DNA from: Leguminivora glycinivorella
Taxonomy: Eukaryota; Arthropoda; Insecta; Lepidoptera; Tortricidae
Length of the DNA stretch: 64,000 nt
Direction of reading: 5' to 3'
Assembly (NCBI RefSeq): GCF_023078275.1
Contig: NC_062993.1
Location: 1,860,001 to 1,924,000 of the forward strand
Below the pieces are notes generated by a model. It was given only the letters and a program-made list of their open reading frames with translations. It ran no database searches and was not told the DNA's origin. Of this stretch, positions 30,976 to 41,930 are shown piece by piece (position 1 is the first letter of the stretch; each line of letters begins with the position of its first letter). Position numbers and translations under genes: made by a program.

Positions 30976-31448
30976 TAAAAATCACAAGCGGGTAACACTT
31001 ATGATAAATTGGGCTCTCAACCTGTCACTGCAATGTCAGTTTCGATTTCTTTCTACCAAAGGTAAAAAAACCGGCCAAGAGCGTGTCGGGCCACGCTCAG
31101 TGTAGGGTTCCATAGTTTTCCGTATTTTTCTCAAAAACTACTAAACCTATCAAGTTCAAAATAATTTTCCTAGAAAGTCTTTATAAAGTTCTACTTTTGT
31201 GATTTTTTTCATATTTTTTAAACATATGGTTCAAAAGTTAGAGGGGGGGGGACGCACTTTTTTTTCCTTTAGGAGCGATTATTTCCGAAAATATTAATAT
31301 TATCAAAAAACGATCTTAGTAAACCCTTATTTATTTTTAAATACCTATCCAAAAATATATCACACGTTGGGGTTGGAATGAAAAAAAATATCAGCCCCCA
31401 CTTTACATGTAGGGGGGGTACCCTATTAAAACATTTTTTTCCATTTTT

Positions 31449-32023
31449 AGGGTTCCGTAGTCAACTAGGAACCCTTATAGTTTCGCCATGTCTGTCTGTC
31501 CGTCCGTCCGTCCGTCCGTCTGTCCGTCCGTCCGTCCGTCCGTCCGTCCGTCCGCGGATAATCTCAGTAACCGTAAGCACTAGAAAGCTGAAATTTGGTA
31601 CCAATATGTATATTAATCACGCCAACAAAGTGCAAAAATAAAAAATGGAAAAAAATGTTTTATTAGGGTACCCCCCCTACATGTAAAGTGGGGGCTGATA
31701 TTTTTTTTTATTCCAACCCCAACTATGATATATTGTTGGATAGGTATTTAAAAATTAATAAGGGTTTACAAAGATCGTTTTTTGATAATATTAATATTTT
31801 CGGAAATAATCGCTCCTAAAGGAAAAAAAAAGTGCGTCCCCCCCCCCTCTAACTTTTGAACCATATGTTTAAAAATATGAAAAAAATCACAAAAGTAGAA
31901 CTTTATAAAGACTTTCTAGGAAAATTGTTTTGAACTTGATAGGTTAAGTAGTTTTTGAGAAAAATACGGAAAACTACGGAACCCTACACTGAGCGTGGCC
32001 CGACACGCTCTTGGCCGGTTTTT
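31449..32023 (+). repeat. Forward copy of the GGGTTCCGTAG repeat, self-inserted
   Basis: Complete copy from AGGGTTCCGTAGTCAACTAG, with a (GTCC)n microsatellite at 31497-31553, to CACGCTCTTGGCCGG. It sits in a T-run of an inverse copy of itself; T5 or more stands on both sides. Confidence 0.88.
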
Positions 32024-32701
32024 TATTTTTGCACTTTGTTGGCGTGATTGATATACATGTCGCAGTAAGATAGATAAAGCCGTTATATAGTTATAACCCT
32101 AGGAATATGATTATACGTCGTAACATAGTTAAACGAAAGCGATTAATTGCTATCTTACTAGGAATATAACTATAACACGTTACTAGTTTAGTCATATAGT
32201 TATATGACTGGATTCAGTTTAGTGAAATGATTGTTGGCAGGAGTGCGGCGGTGTGGCGGTATTGTTATAACCCTAGGGATATAATTATATACCGTAACAT
32301 AGCTAAACGAAAGCGATTACTTACTATCTTACTAGGAATATAATTATAATACGTTACTAGTTTAGTTATATAATTATATCACTGGATTAAACTTAGTCTA
32401 GGGATATAATTATAATACGTCTCTAGTTAAGTAATATAGTTATATTACTGGATTAAGTTCAGTAGTATAATTGTAGCAGTGTAGTGCGGGATTCGTTTGT
32501 TTAGTAACCAAACCTTGTGTACTATGTTCGATACAAAATAAACTTTGTTCTAACGTCAGTGACGGTGTTGTTCTTCCAAATCGTCCCGCTATACGTATTA
32601 TAAAACACTGATTTAAACTTTCACGATTTTTACACAAATTTAAAATTGTAAACGGGACTTAATACATAGTAATACGCGATTAAGTACCGTTTCCAATTTT
32701 A

Positions 32702-35700
32702 CATACATACATACAATCACGCCTGTTTCCCAGAGGGGTAGGCAGAGATCACGGATTTCCATTTACTACGATCCTGACAAACCACTTTCGCTTCACACAC
32801 TTTCATAACATTTCTCATACACGCTCGTCGGTTTCGAGTACTTCTGACCTGGCCTCTTTGCAATATTTCCCCGATTTGATCAAGAAAAGTTCGCCTAGGT
32901 CTTCCACTACCAACTGACCCTTCCACTCCTTTTTCATATACTTTCTTCGTTAATCTCCTCTCATCCATCCTCTCTACATGCCCAAACCACCTTAACATAC
33001 CCATCTCAATCTTTGTCACCACATCTACATCCACTCCACACTTCTCTCTTATCACGCTATTTCTGATCCTATCACTCAACTTTACACCAGCCATGCTTCT
33101 TAACGCTCTCATTTCTACGGCATTCACTTGACTTTGAAGTCTTTTCTCCCACACCCAACTTTCACTACCATACATAAGTGTAGGCACCAAAACTCCTCTA
33201 TGCACCGCCAGACGTGCTTTTTGCGACACTTTCTGGCTGCCCATAAAAGCGTTTAGTGCTCCATTCACTCTATTCCCAGCATTCACTCTCCTTTCAATAT
33301 CTTTTCCATGTTTACCGTCCCTTGTAAACAACGTTCCCAAATACACAAACTCTTTCACTTGTTCCAAACTTTCATTATCGATCTCAATTTCGCAATCTGT
33401 CATAATCTCATCTCTTTCAAATACCATTACTTTCGTCTTACTGACATTCATTCTCATTCCTTTCCTCTCGAAGGATGCATGCACTCTTGTTACCATCAGT
33501 TGTAACTCCTCGGCCGACGACGCAAGTAATACTAGGTCATCGGCATATAGGAGACATTTGACCAGTAACCCTTCCATTCTCAACCCACAATCATAATCTT
33601 TCAGATCTTGCAAACAACTATCCATGAATAAATTAAACAGCCACGGCGACGCTACACATCCCTGTCTAACACCCTTTTCGATGCTAAACCACTCAGTGTA
33701 TGACCCGTTTATTCTCACGCAAGCACTGGAATCCTCATAAAGAGATTTCAGTGCTTGAACGAGTTGACTGCCTACTCCATACATGGACACTACCGACCAC
33801 AATTCATTCCTCATCACTCTATCATACGCCTTTTCCAAGTCCACGAAAGCGCAATAGACCTTTTGACCTTTGGCCAAAAACTTTTCGGCTATGCATCGTA
33901 AGGAAAAGACTTGATCCGAACATCCCATACCCTTTCTAAATCCCGCCTGTGCATCCCATACTTTCTCGTCGGTTACTCTCACTACTCTCTCAATCAACAC
34001 TTTCGCATACAGTTTTCCGACGATGCTGAGTAAGCTAATGCCCCTGTAGTTTTTGCAGTCCAGTCGTGAGCCTTTTCCCTTGTAAAGAGGAACGATGACG
34101 GCCTTGCACCAGTCCTTAGGTACCCGGCCGGTACTGAAGCACAAATTGAAAAGGCGATACAACTGACTCGCTACAATGCCCTGTCCAGCCTTCAGCATCT
34201 CGGCGGAGACCTTGTCATATCCTGCAGCCTTACCTGATTTCATACCTTTCAATGCTTTCACAATCTCATCCATGCTAATTTCATCCATTGATAAGTTTCC
34301 ATTCAAACCTGAGGTTAGCATATTTGCTTCCTCCCTTTCAAACAAGCTTTCAAAATACTCCTGCCATCTCTTTAGAATACATTCTTCCCCATTCAGCAAA
34401 CTTCCATTCGAATTTTTCACCGATTTTAGCTCAGAGTCTGAACTCTTACCTCTGGCTAGGCGAACGGATTTCCAGAAGAACTTTATGTTCGTCTGAAAAT
34501 CTTGCGACAATCTTTCATCCATTTGATCATTAAGTTCATCTTTCTTTCTTTTAACTAATTCTTTCACACGCACTTTCATACTTCTATAGTTATCCTTCGC
34601 TACATTCACCTCATCAAAAGAGGCTTTATGGGCTCTTTGATTAGCTCGTGCTGCTAACCAATCCCGCCATAGCTTCTTCTTCTCACATACCGCCTCTTGC
34701 ACTTCCTTATCGAACCACACATTCTTCACCTTTCCTCCTTTGTTCCTTTTACTCACACCACACACTACCCTAGCCACACTTACAACTTTATTTTTAAAGT
34801 TGCTCCATAATTCATCAATCTCATCTATATCATCCAAACTTTCAAACTCATTCTTCAATTTACTGACGTACTCTTCACTTGCGCTTTCTTCTTGCAAACA
34901 TTCCACTTTTATTCGGTCTAAAACGCTAGGGGCCGCACGAGGTCGTGATCGCCACCCTTTGAACAGACCACTTATTCGGCACATTACCAGGAAGTGGTCA
35001 GTATGGATACCTGACCCACGATACACCCTAGCGTCCAGAACATTCTTCTTCATTCTATCATCCACGATTATAAAATCAATCATACTTTTCCTCACGTTCT
35101 CTGCCTCTCGAGTGTACAAATGTATCCATTTGTGAGAAAACATTGTGTTTGCCACACAAAGGTTCCACTCGAGGCAAATCTCTAACAAGTTCCTTCCATT
35201 CTCATTCACTCTATCGTCGCCATGCATACCTAGAACCCTTTCACACCCAACTCTCTTGACTCCTACCCAACTATTAAAATCACCTAACATTATTATCCTC
35301 TCATTATCCTTGCACACTCTTAAAACGTCTCTCACTTCGTCCCAAAACATTCGCCTTTCATCCTGTGTATGCTGGGAGTTTCCCGCTCCCTGATCTACAG
35401 GAGCGTAAACCCCGAGCACAAATATCCTTATCATGCCCACTTTCATTCTAATCCATATCAACCTGGGACTTACGCACTCAAACTCATTTACACATTCAGC
35501 CATCCTAGCGGAGAGTATGACACCGACTCCCTTACTGGCTCGATCTGAGCTTGGCACCCCCGACCAGTACGCCGTGTAAGCCCCATGTGTGGTGGTGTCA
35601 CATCCCTTCCGCTTTGTCTCATTCACACAAAGGACATCGATCCTTCTTTCTTCCATCATCTGCAAAACCTCATTACATTTCTCATTCATTCCTCCTCCAA

Positions 35701-35773
35701 CATTCAATGTAGCAAAACGGCTCTCCGTGAGCCGCTTCTCGCCCTCGTAAGAAACGAGACGTGATGGGTGGCG
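32702..35773 (-). mobile_element. RTE-like LINE inside the foldback element
   Basis: Target duplication TTCCAATTTTA is perfect at 32691-32701 and 35774-35784. The 3' end is a short TGTATGTA tail (32702-32716) straight after the frame. The 5' end lies inside the coding frame, so the copy is slightly 5' truncated, with no leader. Confidence 0.9.
32717..35773 (-). CDS. LINE endonuclease-reverse transcriptase, 5'-truncated
   Basis: An uninterrupted frame of about 1018 codons. Counting from the first open codon (35779, which lies in the target duplication and is a TTG), an AP-type endonuclease spans about residues 20-265, with GDFNSW at 166-171 and IHTDHFLV near 258. Reverse transcriptase spans about 525-790, with FVDLEKAYD and the catalytic YADD at 745-748. 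The C-terminal part has MLRWFGHVERMD and GSGRPRRTFLDQ, followed by QDRSKWK. The overall type is RTE-like, but it differs greatly from the frame at 9379. No ATG is visible before the endonuclease core, so the native start was probably lost. The enzyme acts in target-primed reverse transcription. Confidence 0.88.
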   Translation of the reverse strand, partial: RHPSRLVSYEGEKRLTESRFATLNVGGGMNEKCNEVLQMMEERRIDVLCVNETKRKGCDTTTHGAYTAYWSGVPSSDRASKGVGVILSARMAECVNEFECVSPRLIWIRMKVGMIRIFVLGVYAPVDQGAGNSQHTQDERRMFWDEVRDVLRVCKDNERIIMLGDFNSWVGVKRVGCERVLGMHGDDRVNENGRNLLEICLEWNLCVANTMFSHKWIHLYTREAENVRKSMIDFIIVDDRMKKNVLDARVYRGSGIHTDHFLVMCRISGLFKGWRSRPRAAPSVLDRIKVECLQEESASEEYVSKLKNEFESLDDIDEIDELWSNFKNKVVSVARVVCGVSKRNKGGKVKNVWFDKEVQEAVCEKKKLWRDWLAARANQRAHKASFDEVNVAKDNYRSMKVRVKELVKRKKDELNDQMDERLSQDFQTNIKFFWKSVRLARGKSSDSELKSVKNSNGSLLNGEECILKRWQEYFESLFEREEANMLTSGLNGNLSMDEISMDEIVKALKGMKSGKAAGYDKVSAEMLKAGQGIVASQLYRLFNLCFSTGRVPKDWCKAVIVPLYKGKGSRLDCKNYRGISLLSIVGKLYAKVLIERVVRVTDEKVWDAQAGFRKGMGCSDQVFSLRCIAEKFLAKGQKVYCAFVDLEKAYDRVMRNELWSVVSMYGVGSQLVQALKSLYEDSSACVRINGSYTEWFSIEKGVRQGCVASPWLFNLFMDSCLQDLKDYDCGLRMEGLLVKCLLYADDLVLLASSAEELQLMVTRVHASFERKGMRMNVSKTKVMVFERDEIMTDCEIEIDNESLEQVKEFVYLGTLFTRDGKHGKDIERRVNAGNRVNGALNAFMGSQKVSQKARLAVHRGVLVPTLMYGSESWVWEKRLQSQVNAVEMRALRSMAGVKLSDRIRNSVIREKCGVDVDVVTKIEMGMLRWFGHVERMDERRLTKKVYEKGVEGSVGSGRPRRTFLDQIGEILQRGQVRSTRNRRACMRNVMKVCEAKVVCQDRSKWKSVISAYPSGKQA

Positions 35774-36239
35774 TTCCAATTTTAAATACCATATTATAAT
35801 TATATTCCTAGTAAGATGGTTATGAATCGCTTTTGTTTAGCTATTTTACGGCATATAATTATATCCCTAAGGTTATAACACTTATAACTATACCTCCGCC
35901 CCACCGCCGCAGAGCCTACAATCATTTCACTAAACTGAATCCAGTCATATAACTATATGACTAAACTAGTAACGTATTATAGTTATATTCCTAGTAAGAT
36001 AGCAATTAATCGCTTTCGTTTAACTATGTTACGACGTATAATTATATTCCTAGGGTTATAACTATATAACGGCTTTATCTATCTTACTGCGACATACATA
36101 TTGGTACCAAATTTCAGCTTTCTAGTGCTAACGGTTACAGAGATTATCCGCGGACGGACGGACGGACGGACGGACGGACAGACAGACATGGCGAAACTAT
36201 AAGGGTTCCTAGTTGACTACGGAACCCTAAAAAGGGTGT

Positions 36240-37320
36240 TTTATTTTAAGAATATTGTACCATAAAATAAAATAAGAACTACTTTCGTATGAGAAGGCTA
36301 CCCGCGGTCCCAAAGTTTGCAAGGTCGCAGCGGCATCAAATATTTGCGTAGTTGTAGACATACAATGACCCCTCGACTCCTCGACTCCTGACCGATTCCG
36401 ATTACTATCGAGGTCCGTGTCTATTTGACAAGAGCTTGAGGTACGGAAATTTATAACACTTATTTACGATATAAAAGGCTAGCAACTAGACGAATCAAAA
36501 CTTATAAAAAATAAATTAATAAATATTGGGCCACATCTTACACAGATCAACCTAGCCCCAAACCGCTCCCAGCTGAAAGTGCTGCCCACCCCCTCTCGGT
36601 TACCTCACAGTCATCGCCTGTCAAAAACGCGAACAGTCGACCTGTCATATTTCACTCATACAAGCATAGTTCCCGTTCACCTACACGAGCATAGACTGTG
36701 TGCTAGGAACGCGCCTCTTTCATAGGTTTGATAGACCAGTGTCCGAAGTGTGCCCTAAGCAACGCTGGCGACGATATACATATATACACCGTGTTTCCGG
36801 TATCACTCAAAACCTCAGACACCCCAACTGATTTTTATTTTTTTAAACGTATCTAGAATGTTCATTTTTTAATCTGATGATTATTATTTGTTTAAATTGA
36901 ATTTTTAATTTTCTGTGCAGCTCTACTCGGCTTTTAACTCTACAATCGATAAAATAATTGCTAGCTACCATCATAAGCCTTCAAACTGTTTAATTGTGTA
37001 CGTTACTGCAACGACACAAGGTTTACCAATAGACAGCTGTCCTCACAGTAAACTTCAAATTGGACAGGTGACTCAGTAAGCAAATTTAAACCTAAAATTC
37101 AAAATGACAAGGTTGTAATTAGGTACGAGTTCAGTTTGTTATGATTTATGAGTTATGATAAACTTTAAATTTAAACTAACGCACAACGTCTATTTCGTAG
37201 CAGAAAAAAAATCGTCCAAGTAACCAGCCAGTATTAATACCCTTAAATACTGAAAAAGGTATACAACCTCTAACAATATGATATGCACAATGTTGTATTA
37301 CGAATTTGTAGAATTGCAGT
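36240..37320. other. Mixed debris and unassigned sequence
   Basis: Contains an inverse copy of the GGCACTTTCAGC repeat (36560-36725) and, at 36786-36840, CACCGTGTTTCCGGTATCAC, which I take to be the end of another MITE. The rest is not recognised. Confidence 0.45.
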
Positions 37321-37324
37321 GGGG

Positions 37325-37472
37325 GTTAGAAAGAGACTAAAAGTAGCCTTTCACTCTCCATCCCTTCAACTATCCCCACTTAAAAAATCACGTCAAGTAG
37401 TCGCTCCGTTTTCCCGTGAAAAACGGATATACAAACAGACACACACACTTTCCCATTTATAATATTAGTATG
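37325..37472 (+). repeat. Dispersed lepidopteran repeat, 3' part
   Basis: TTAGAAAGAGACTAAAAGTAG to AATATTAGTATGGAT. It lacks the GCCCGCGG beginning. Confidence 0.8.
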
Positions 37473-37893
37473 GATATGTACATAAATTTAGAAAAATCAA
37501 GATTATATTCGTTTTGGTAATTTATTAGTAAGTATAACTGAGATCTACCTATTTATTATGTTTATTATAGAATAAACACTAGGAAACCTGACACTTTCAT
37601 AAGGGCGTGGTCTCTGATTGACGATACCATTCCGTTCGTCTCAGTAAAGCCAGCTACACACAGACTTCCCACTAATTCGTGGCCATAACTCACATCTGGC
37701 GAGTTTCGAGAAAACTTCGCGAGCAGGTGGCTAAGTAACGCAGTTTGTAACGTGAATGTAATTATGGCAAGCGTTTTGACTCGCAAAAAGGGTTTAAGTT
37801 TTGTATCCTTTATTTGTTGTTTGTTTTGATGGCTGTGGAAAAGTTTAATGCGGCTATTTGTGTATAGTAAATAGAATGTGACTACAGTTTATA

Positions 37894-38484
37894 CAAGGTG
37901 CTCGCGAGGAACCCATATAACTTTAACGGCATATTCTTGGTCACATTTTAACCTTTCGTATGCGTCTGTCAAAAAATTGTCATTAATATATTAGTCATAA
38001 TAACTACATGTTAAAGTTGAAACAATATGGAGCAGATCTGCTCCTAAGCATACGAGAGGTTAAGACTAAAATGTCATATAAACTTTTCTAGATTTCGTCT
38101 AGTTTCAGAGTTATTGCCAATTAAAAAAAACATTTCCGTATCGTTCGTGTCGTTTTCATTTCAGTAGAAAAGGTCTTCTTAACGGCGCTGATGCGCAGTT
38201 GTGGAGCATAGTCTCACAGTAGTCATTGATAGATGTCAAAATGTGACAAGAAAAACTTCAAAACAATTTGGTTTTTAGAAAAATAAATTAAGGAACTCAT
38301 TTTAATTGCCAACTTCATGGATAAAAATTACTTTATATGTAAAAATACGTCCAAAAAAGTAAAAAAAAAAACAAAAAAAAATTTTTTTTTCGCGAAAAAT
38401 TTTAAAATCCATATAACATTTTTTCTTTCTTTTGGCCTCAGAAACGCGTGGTTCAAGTTATGCGGGTTCCTCGCGAGCACCTTG
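37894..38484. mobile_element. Inverted-repeat element, 591 bp, TA flanks
   Basis: CAAGGTGCTCGCGAGGAACC and GGGTTCCTCGCGAGCACCTTG form terminal inverted repeats, with TA on both sides. A related degraded copy is at 49925-50215. The A-rich frame in the middle is low-complexity, not a gene. Confidence 0.82.
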
Positions 38485-38580
38485 TATTTGTATTTTTGAT
38501 TGTAATACAGTCCGCTTCTTAAGTAACTAAATGATGAAACAAAATTTTGAATGTTTTTGCATAATTTCTCTCTCTTCTTT

Positions 38581-38935
38581 TTAACTTTTTTCAATCTTAG
38601 AGATGTAGATCTCCTTCATTTTTTTCCATTCTGTTCTATTCTGGGCTCTTTCTATCCACTTTGATCCAGCTGTTCCCTTGATATCGTCACACCAACGCAT
38701 TTTTGGCCTCCCTGCTGGGCGTGACTCCCCCCCCCCCCGGTCTCCACTCCAACAGCCTCTTGCAACATGAACCGTCTTTTCGGGCCACATGCACAGCCCA
38801 CTTCCACTTCAGTTTCGCCATTCGTCTGGTTACATCAGTGACTTTACTCTGTTCCCGAAGCCATTTATTTGTTTTTCTATCCCTAAGTGAAATTCCTACC
38901 ATCCTTCTTTCCATCGCTCTTTGGGTTTGCATAAT
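38581..38935 (-). pseudogene. RTE-like LINE, C-terminal fragment
   Basis: Two overlapping frames give RAMERRMVGISLRDRKTN and AKLKWKWAVHVARK, then RPKMRWCDDI and QNRTEWKKMKE. These are the end of an RTE-type protein, similar in plan to the C-terminus of the LINE at 9379. The frame changes near a run of ten C at 38730-38739. A 5'-truncated dead copy. Confidence 0.85.
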
Positions 38936-39059
38936 TTAATTCTAAATATCTGCAGTTGTCCTTATGTATCTGCTACAGATGATTTTTCATTTTTGTCATG
39001 GTTAAATATAAAGAAATGTGTAATCTGATAATGATTGATGCTGACTGAACGGCACGTAA

Positions 39060-39165
39060 CTGTCTCCACGTCAAGAATCACATAAATTCGTCGCTCTGTT
39101 TTGCGGTGTAAGACGGACAAACAAACAGATACACACACTTTCCCATTTACAATATTAGTATGGAT
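39060..39165 (+). repeat. Dispersed lepidopteran repeat, end fragment
   Basis: AAGAATCACATAAATTCGTC to AATATTAGTATGGAT, followed by TTGGCGCAGTTGGTAGGA, a small piece of the SINE B head. Confidence 0.7.
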
Positions 39166-39189
39166 TTAGTTGGCGCAGTTGGTAGGATG

Positions 39190-39320
39190 AAAACAAGCAT
39201 ATTATAATATTGTCTTCGGTTACCGCGATAGTTACTCATAAAATGAATTTAAAATTCATCCCAATGAATAATTAATGATGAATTTTAAATTCATTATACG
39301 CGATTTAATCCATTTCCATA
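39190..39320. repeat. ATGAATTTAAAATTCAT palindromic stretch
   Basis: GATGAATTTTAAATTCAT and AATGAATTTAAAATTCAT are inverted around 39240-39295 and form a small hairpin after GTCTTCGGTTACCGCGATAG. Confidence 0.5.
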
Positions 39321-39639
39321 GTTTTATTTCATAAGCGTATTATAAGCCAATGCCTCTTCAAAAAGATTACAGATTTAGAAATAAAATAAATATAGATAAG
39401 CACACGATACACCAATGTATATATATCCTTATACTTATTCGCAGAGAAAACCCTCCCAATTCCAAGAGCCAGAATCCTAAAACACCAAACCTACAGTCAT
39501 GTTATTTTAAATCAGCAGGATTTGAGCGTCGGCTATAAAAATAACCCCCACTACATCCCTTGAGCGCTATTAGCGCGGTGACCTAATAAGGGGGGGGGGG
39601 GCAGTGGGTCTGTACGCTTGGATACATTCACAATACAAT

Positions 39640-40080
39640 GTGGGGTATGGAAGTAAATATAGAATTGCCTTTTTCAAGATTTATATTGTCGGATGAGTAT
39701 AGGTCAGTTTCATATGCCTTTTACATTGGTTTACGAGAGAGTGAAAATTATTTTTCTCAAACATACAATGAAATATTGTCTTTACGTTCCTTAAAATGGG
39801 CTGGGAAGTATCGCTTTTTGGGCGCAACAACTCGAGAGGACTGTAAAGGGATTTCATATTATTTTTCAGGCCTAGGCCTGCAAAGTAACTTTTTTTTATA
39901 AAATATTGTCCTTTAGACCATTTTTTTTTATTTCATTGTGTGTTTGAGAAAAGCACTATACATGCCTCGGCGTGAAAACGGATTCCCGGCCTCGTATCCC
40001 TATCCGGCCTCGCTCGCACGCTCGCTCGGCCGTATATACCCACTTGGCCGGAAATCCTCATTTTCCCGGCCTCTGATGTA
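39640..40080. repeat. Probable dispersed repeat with CTCGCTCGCACGCTCGCTCG
   Basis: TTTTCTCAAACATACAATGA (39751) and TTTGAGAAAAGCACTATACA (39942) are inverted and may bound an element; the GGCCGG-rich tail at 39965-40065 follows. The 87-codon frame at 39638 has no recognised motif. Confidence 0.4.
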
Positions 40081-40132
40081 ATGCACTATTACAAATGTGA
40101 CGTTCTCAATCAAAAGGTACCATATTTTTTTT

Positions 40133-40305
40133 ACATTATCCCGGCATTTACGTACCTTGGCAAGTGGACCACAGGCTCATGTTAGTCATGATTCATGTTA
40201 GCCTAAGGTCCGCATTGACAATTATCCCATGTAGGCACTAGATGCGACAGCCTGCTGATCTTTCCACCCCAAGGGTAACCAGGCCTTATTGGATTAAGAC
40301 ACCCG
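40133..40305 (-). repeat. SINE family A, degraded headless piece
   Basis: In inverse it gives TAATCCAATAAGGCCTGGTTACCC, CTAGTGCCTAC and TGCCGGGATAATG in the order found at 20640-20780. Confidence 0.6.
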
Positions 40306-40525
40306 TTCTACACTTATGAAGAATTTGATATTAATTAGAATAATATTATTGTACAATTTTTATGTGATTTTTGTGCTGTAATAATTGTAAATGCCTAATT
40401 TTTTATAATTTTCTTTCTATTTTTTTTATTAATTGTTGTATGGATATTAATATTTTAAACCAAATTTTGACGTGTAAAATGGTTTTACAAATAAATGAGT
40501 ATGAATATGAGTAAGAATGTAATGT
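40300..40525 (+). repeat. LINE 3'-end (GAGTATGAATATGAG tail)
   Basis: CACCCGTTCTACACTTATGA to TTGACGTGTAAAATGG and AATAAATGAGTATGAATATG matches 63517-63730. A tail of TATGAG-like repeats indicates a retroposed 3' end. Confidence 0.7.
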
Positions 40526-40724
40526 AATAACGTAACGTAATGTAATGTATTTAGTAATTTAACTCTTGTATGTTGTATCTTTGCAGAAATACTGTTAACT
40601 TTGTTTACTAGAGTGAAAAGTGCCTTCAACAGCGGAGTGGTACTAAGTTTTTAAGTACCCTTAAGGTGACTCGCTGTGCATACAAAAATACAAAGGCGTT
40701 TTATCAGGTTAAGATTATAAATAA

Positions 40725-40985
40725 ATAAAATAAATAAATAAATATTATAGGATATTCTTACACAGATTGACTGAGGCCCACGGTAAGCTCAAGAAGGCTT
40801 GTGTTGTGGGTATTCAGACAAAGATATATATAATATATAAATACTTAGGTATATACATAGAAAACATCCATGACTCAGGAACAAATATCTGTGCTCATCA
40901 CACAAATAAATGCCCTTACCGGGATTCGAACCCGGGACCGCGGCGCAGCAGGCAGGGTCACTACCGACTGCGCCAGACCGGTCGT
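40725..40985 (-). mobile_element. tRNA-derived SINE, family B, full copy
   Basis: From the AAATA tail at left to the complete head CTACCGACTGCGCCAGACCGG at right, with an intact B-box (GGTTCGAATCC on the minus strand). Confidence 0.9.
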
Positions 40986-40994
40986 CAAATTATA

Positions 40995-41377
40995 CACCGT
41001 GTTTTTATTGAATTCCGTTAACTTCGGCATATACTCGTAGCTAGATCCATTATAGGAAACAGAATGGCATAGTTAGTTTTCTTAAATTCGTATTTTTTTC
41101 TAAAAAAACCATACACCTGCTATAGATGTTACTTTAATTGCTGATTGAGAAACGGGCTCTACAATTAACTCACACTAAGTTTCAAAACTATGACATGTCA
41201 ATTGCATATCGAACATACAAAGCCCGTTTCTTTAACAGCAATTTATGTAATATTTATCGCAGGTGTATGGTGTTTTTCAAAAAAAGTTACGAATTAAAAA
41301 AAATACTAAGCTATTCTGTTTCCTATAATGGACCTAAGTATATGCCCAAGTTAACGGAATTTAATAAAAACACGATG
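40995..41377. mobile_element. Inverted-repeat element, 383 bp, TA flanks
   Basis: CACCGTGTTTTTATTGAATT and its mirror (AATTTAATAAAAACACGATG) with an inner CCGTTAACTT pair, TA on both sides. Inner arms TAGGAAACAGAAT and AGGTGTATGGT are also mirrored. Confidence 0.82.
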
Positions 41378-41529
41378 TATAGTAAAATATTGTGTGTAAT
41401 TATAATTAAAATGTGATCGTTTTTATATGGACATCGAACCACATGAAATTTACCACATTATTTCATTTTCTTTATTTATAAACAATGTATGCAATCATTA
41501 TTATTATTTTCATCACACTGGCACACTAA

Positions 41530-41586
41530 GTGCGTTTTCATATTATCCCATCCGATATCGGGTATCGGAAAGTTTTCAAAGGCAAA

Positions 41587-41621
<35 letters not shown>

Positions 41622-41777
41622 TATTTATTCGTGATAACTACAAAATACACAAGTAAGAAAACAGAAACAGCAAATAAAAGAAATTAAATATAATTTCTCA
41701 TAAATCAAAGATATAGATGGCGGGTCAAAGGATCGAAAGGATCAAAAATCAAAGGATCGGATAATGTGAACATGCAC
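41530..41777. mobile_element. Harbinger-like MITE with internal CAAT microsatellite
   Basis: GTGCGTTTTCATATTATCC at left and GGATAATGTGAACATGCAC at right, flanked by TAA (41527-41529, 41778-41780). An ATCA microsatellite lies at 41590-41620. It sits in the repeat whose empty site is at 17245. Confidence 0.88.
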
Positions 41778-41930
41778 TAAATGTGCTACTGCACGCAGGC
41801 GGAGCGGGAGTTATACAAACATCGTTCTCCAAAAGGGCGATATGAAATTTCTAGTAGTAATATTTTTTATATACCTAATAAAAAAAGTTAAGTACTGAAT
41901 ATTCCAAACTCAAGTCTTTAAAGACGGCAT

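Larger units (their letters stand above)
32059..36093. mobile_element. Foldback element with long inverted arms, LINE inside
   Basis: Left arm 32059-32690 and right arm 35785-36093 are near-identical inverted copies over about 300 bp, starting GTCGCAGTAAGATAGATAAA. ATACAT flanks both sides (32053-32058, 36094-36099). Each arm repeats a unit of about 175 bp (CCCTAGGRATATRATTATA ... TATATGACTGGATT). Without the LINE the element is about 0.95 kb and has no gene. The superfamily is unknown to me. Confidence 0.85.
31064..36239 (-). repeat. GGGTTCCGTAG-type dispersed repeat, interrupted twice
   Basis: Pieces at 31071-31448, 32024-32058 and 36094-36232 together make one inverse copy (CCGGCCAAGAGCGTGTCGGG to GACTACGGAACCCTAAAAA). 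The first break is a forward copy of the same repeat, the second a foldback element with a LINE inside. Other copies are at 46985, 60788 and 61079. The repeat itself shows no conserved frame. Confidence 0.88.

Noticed and set aside
31497..31553. CRISPR-like regular repeats (GTCC run)
   Set aside because: A simple microsatellite inside a dispersed repeat with no spacers; the genome is eukaryotic.
38317..38594. Lys/Phe-rich frames on both strands
   Set aside because: Low-complexity A/T sequence inside the inverted-repeat element at 37894.
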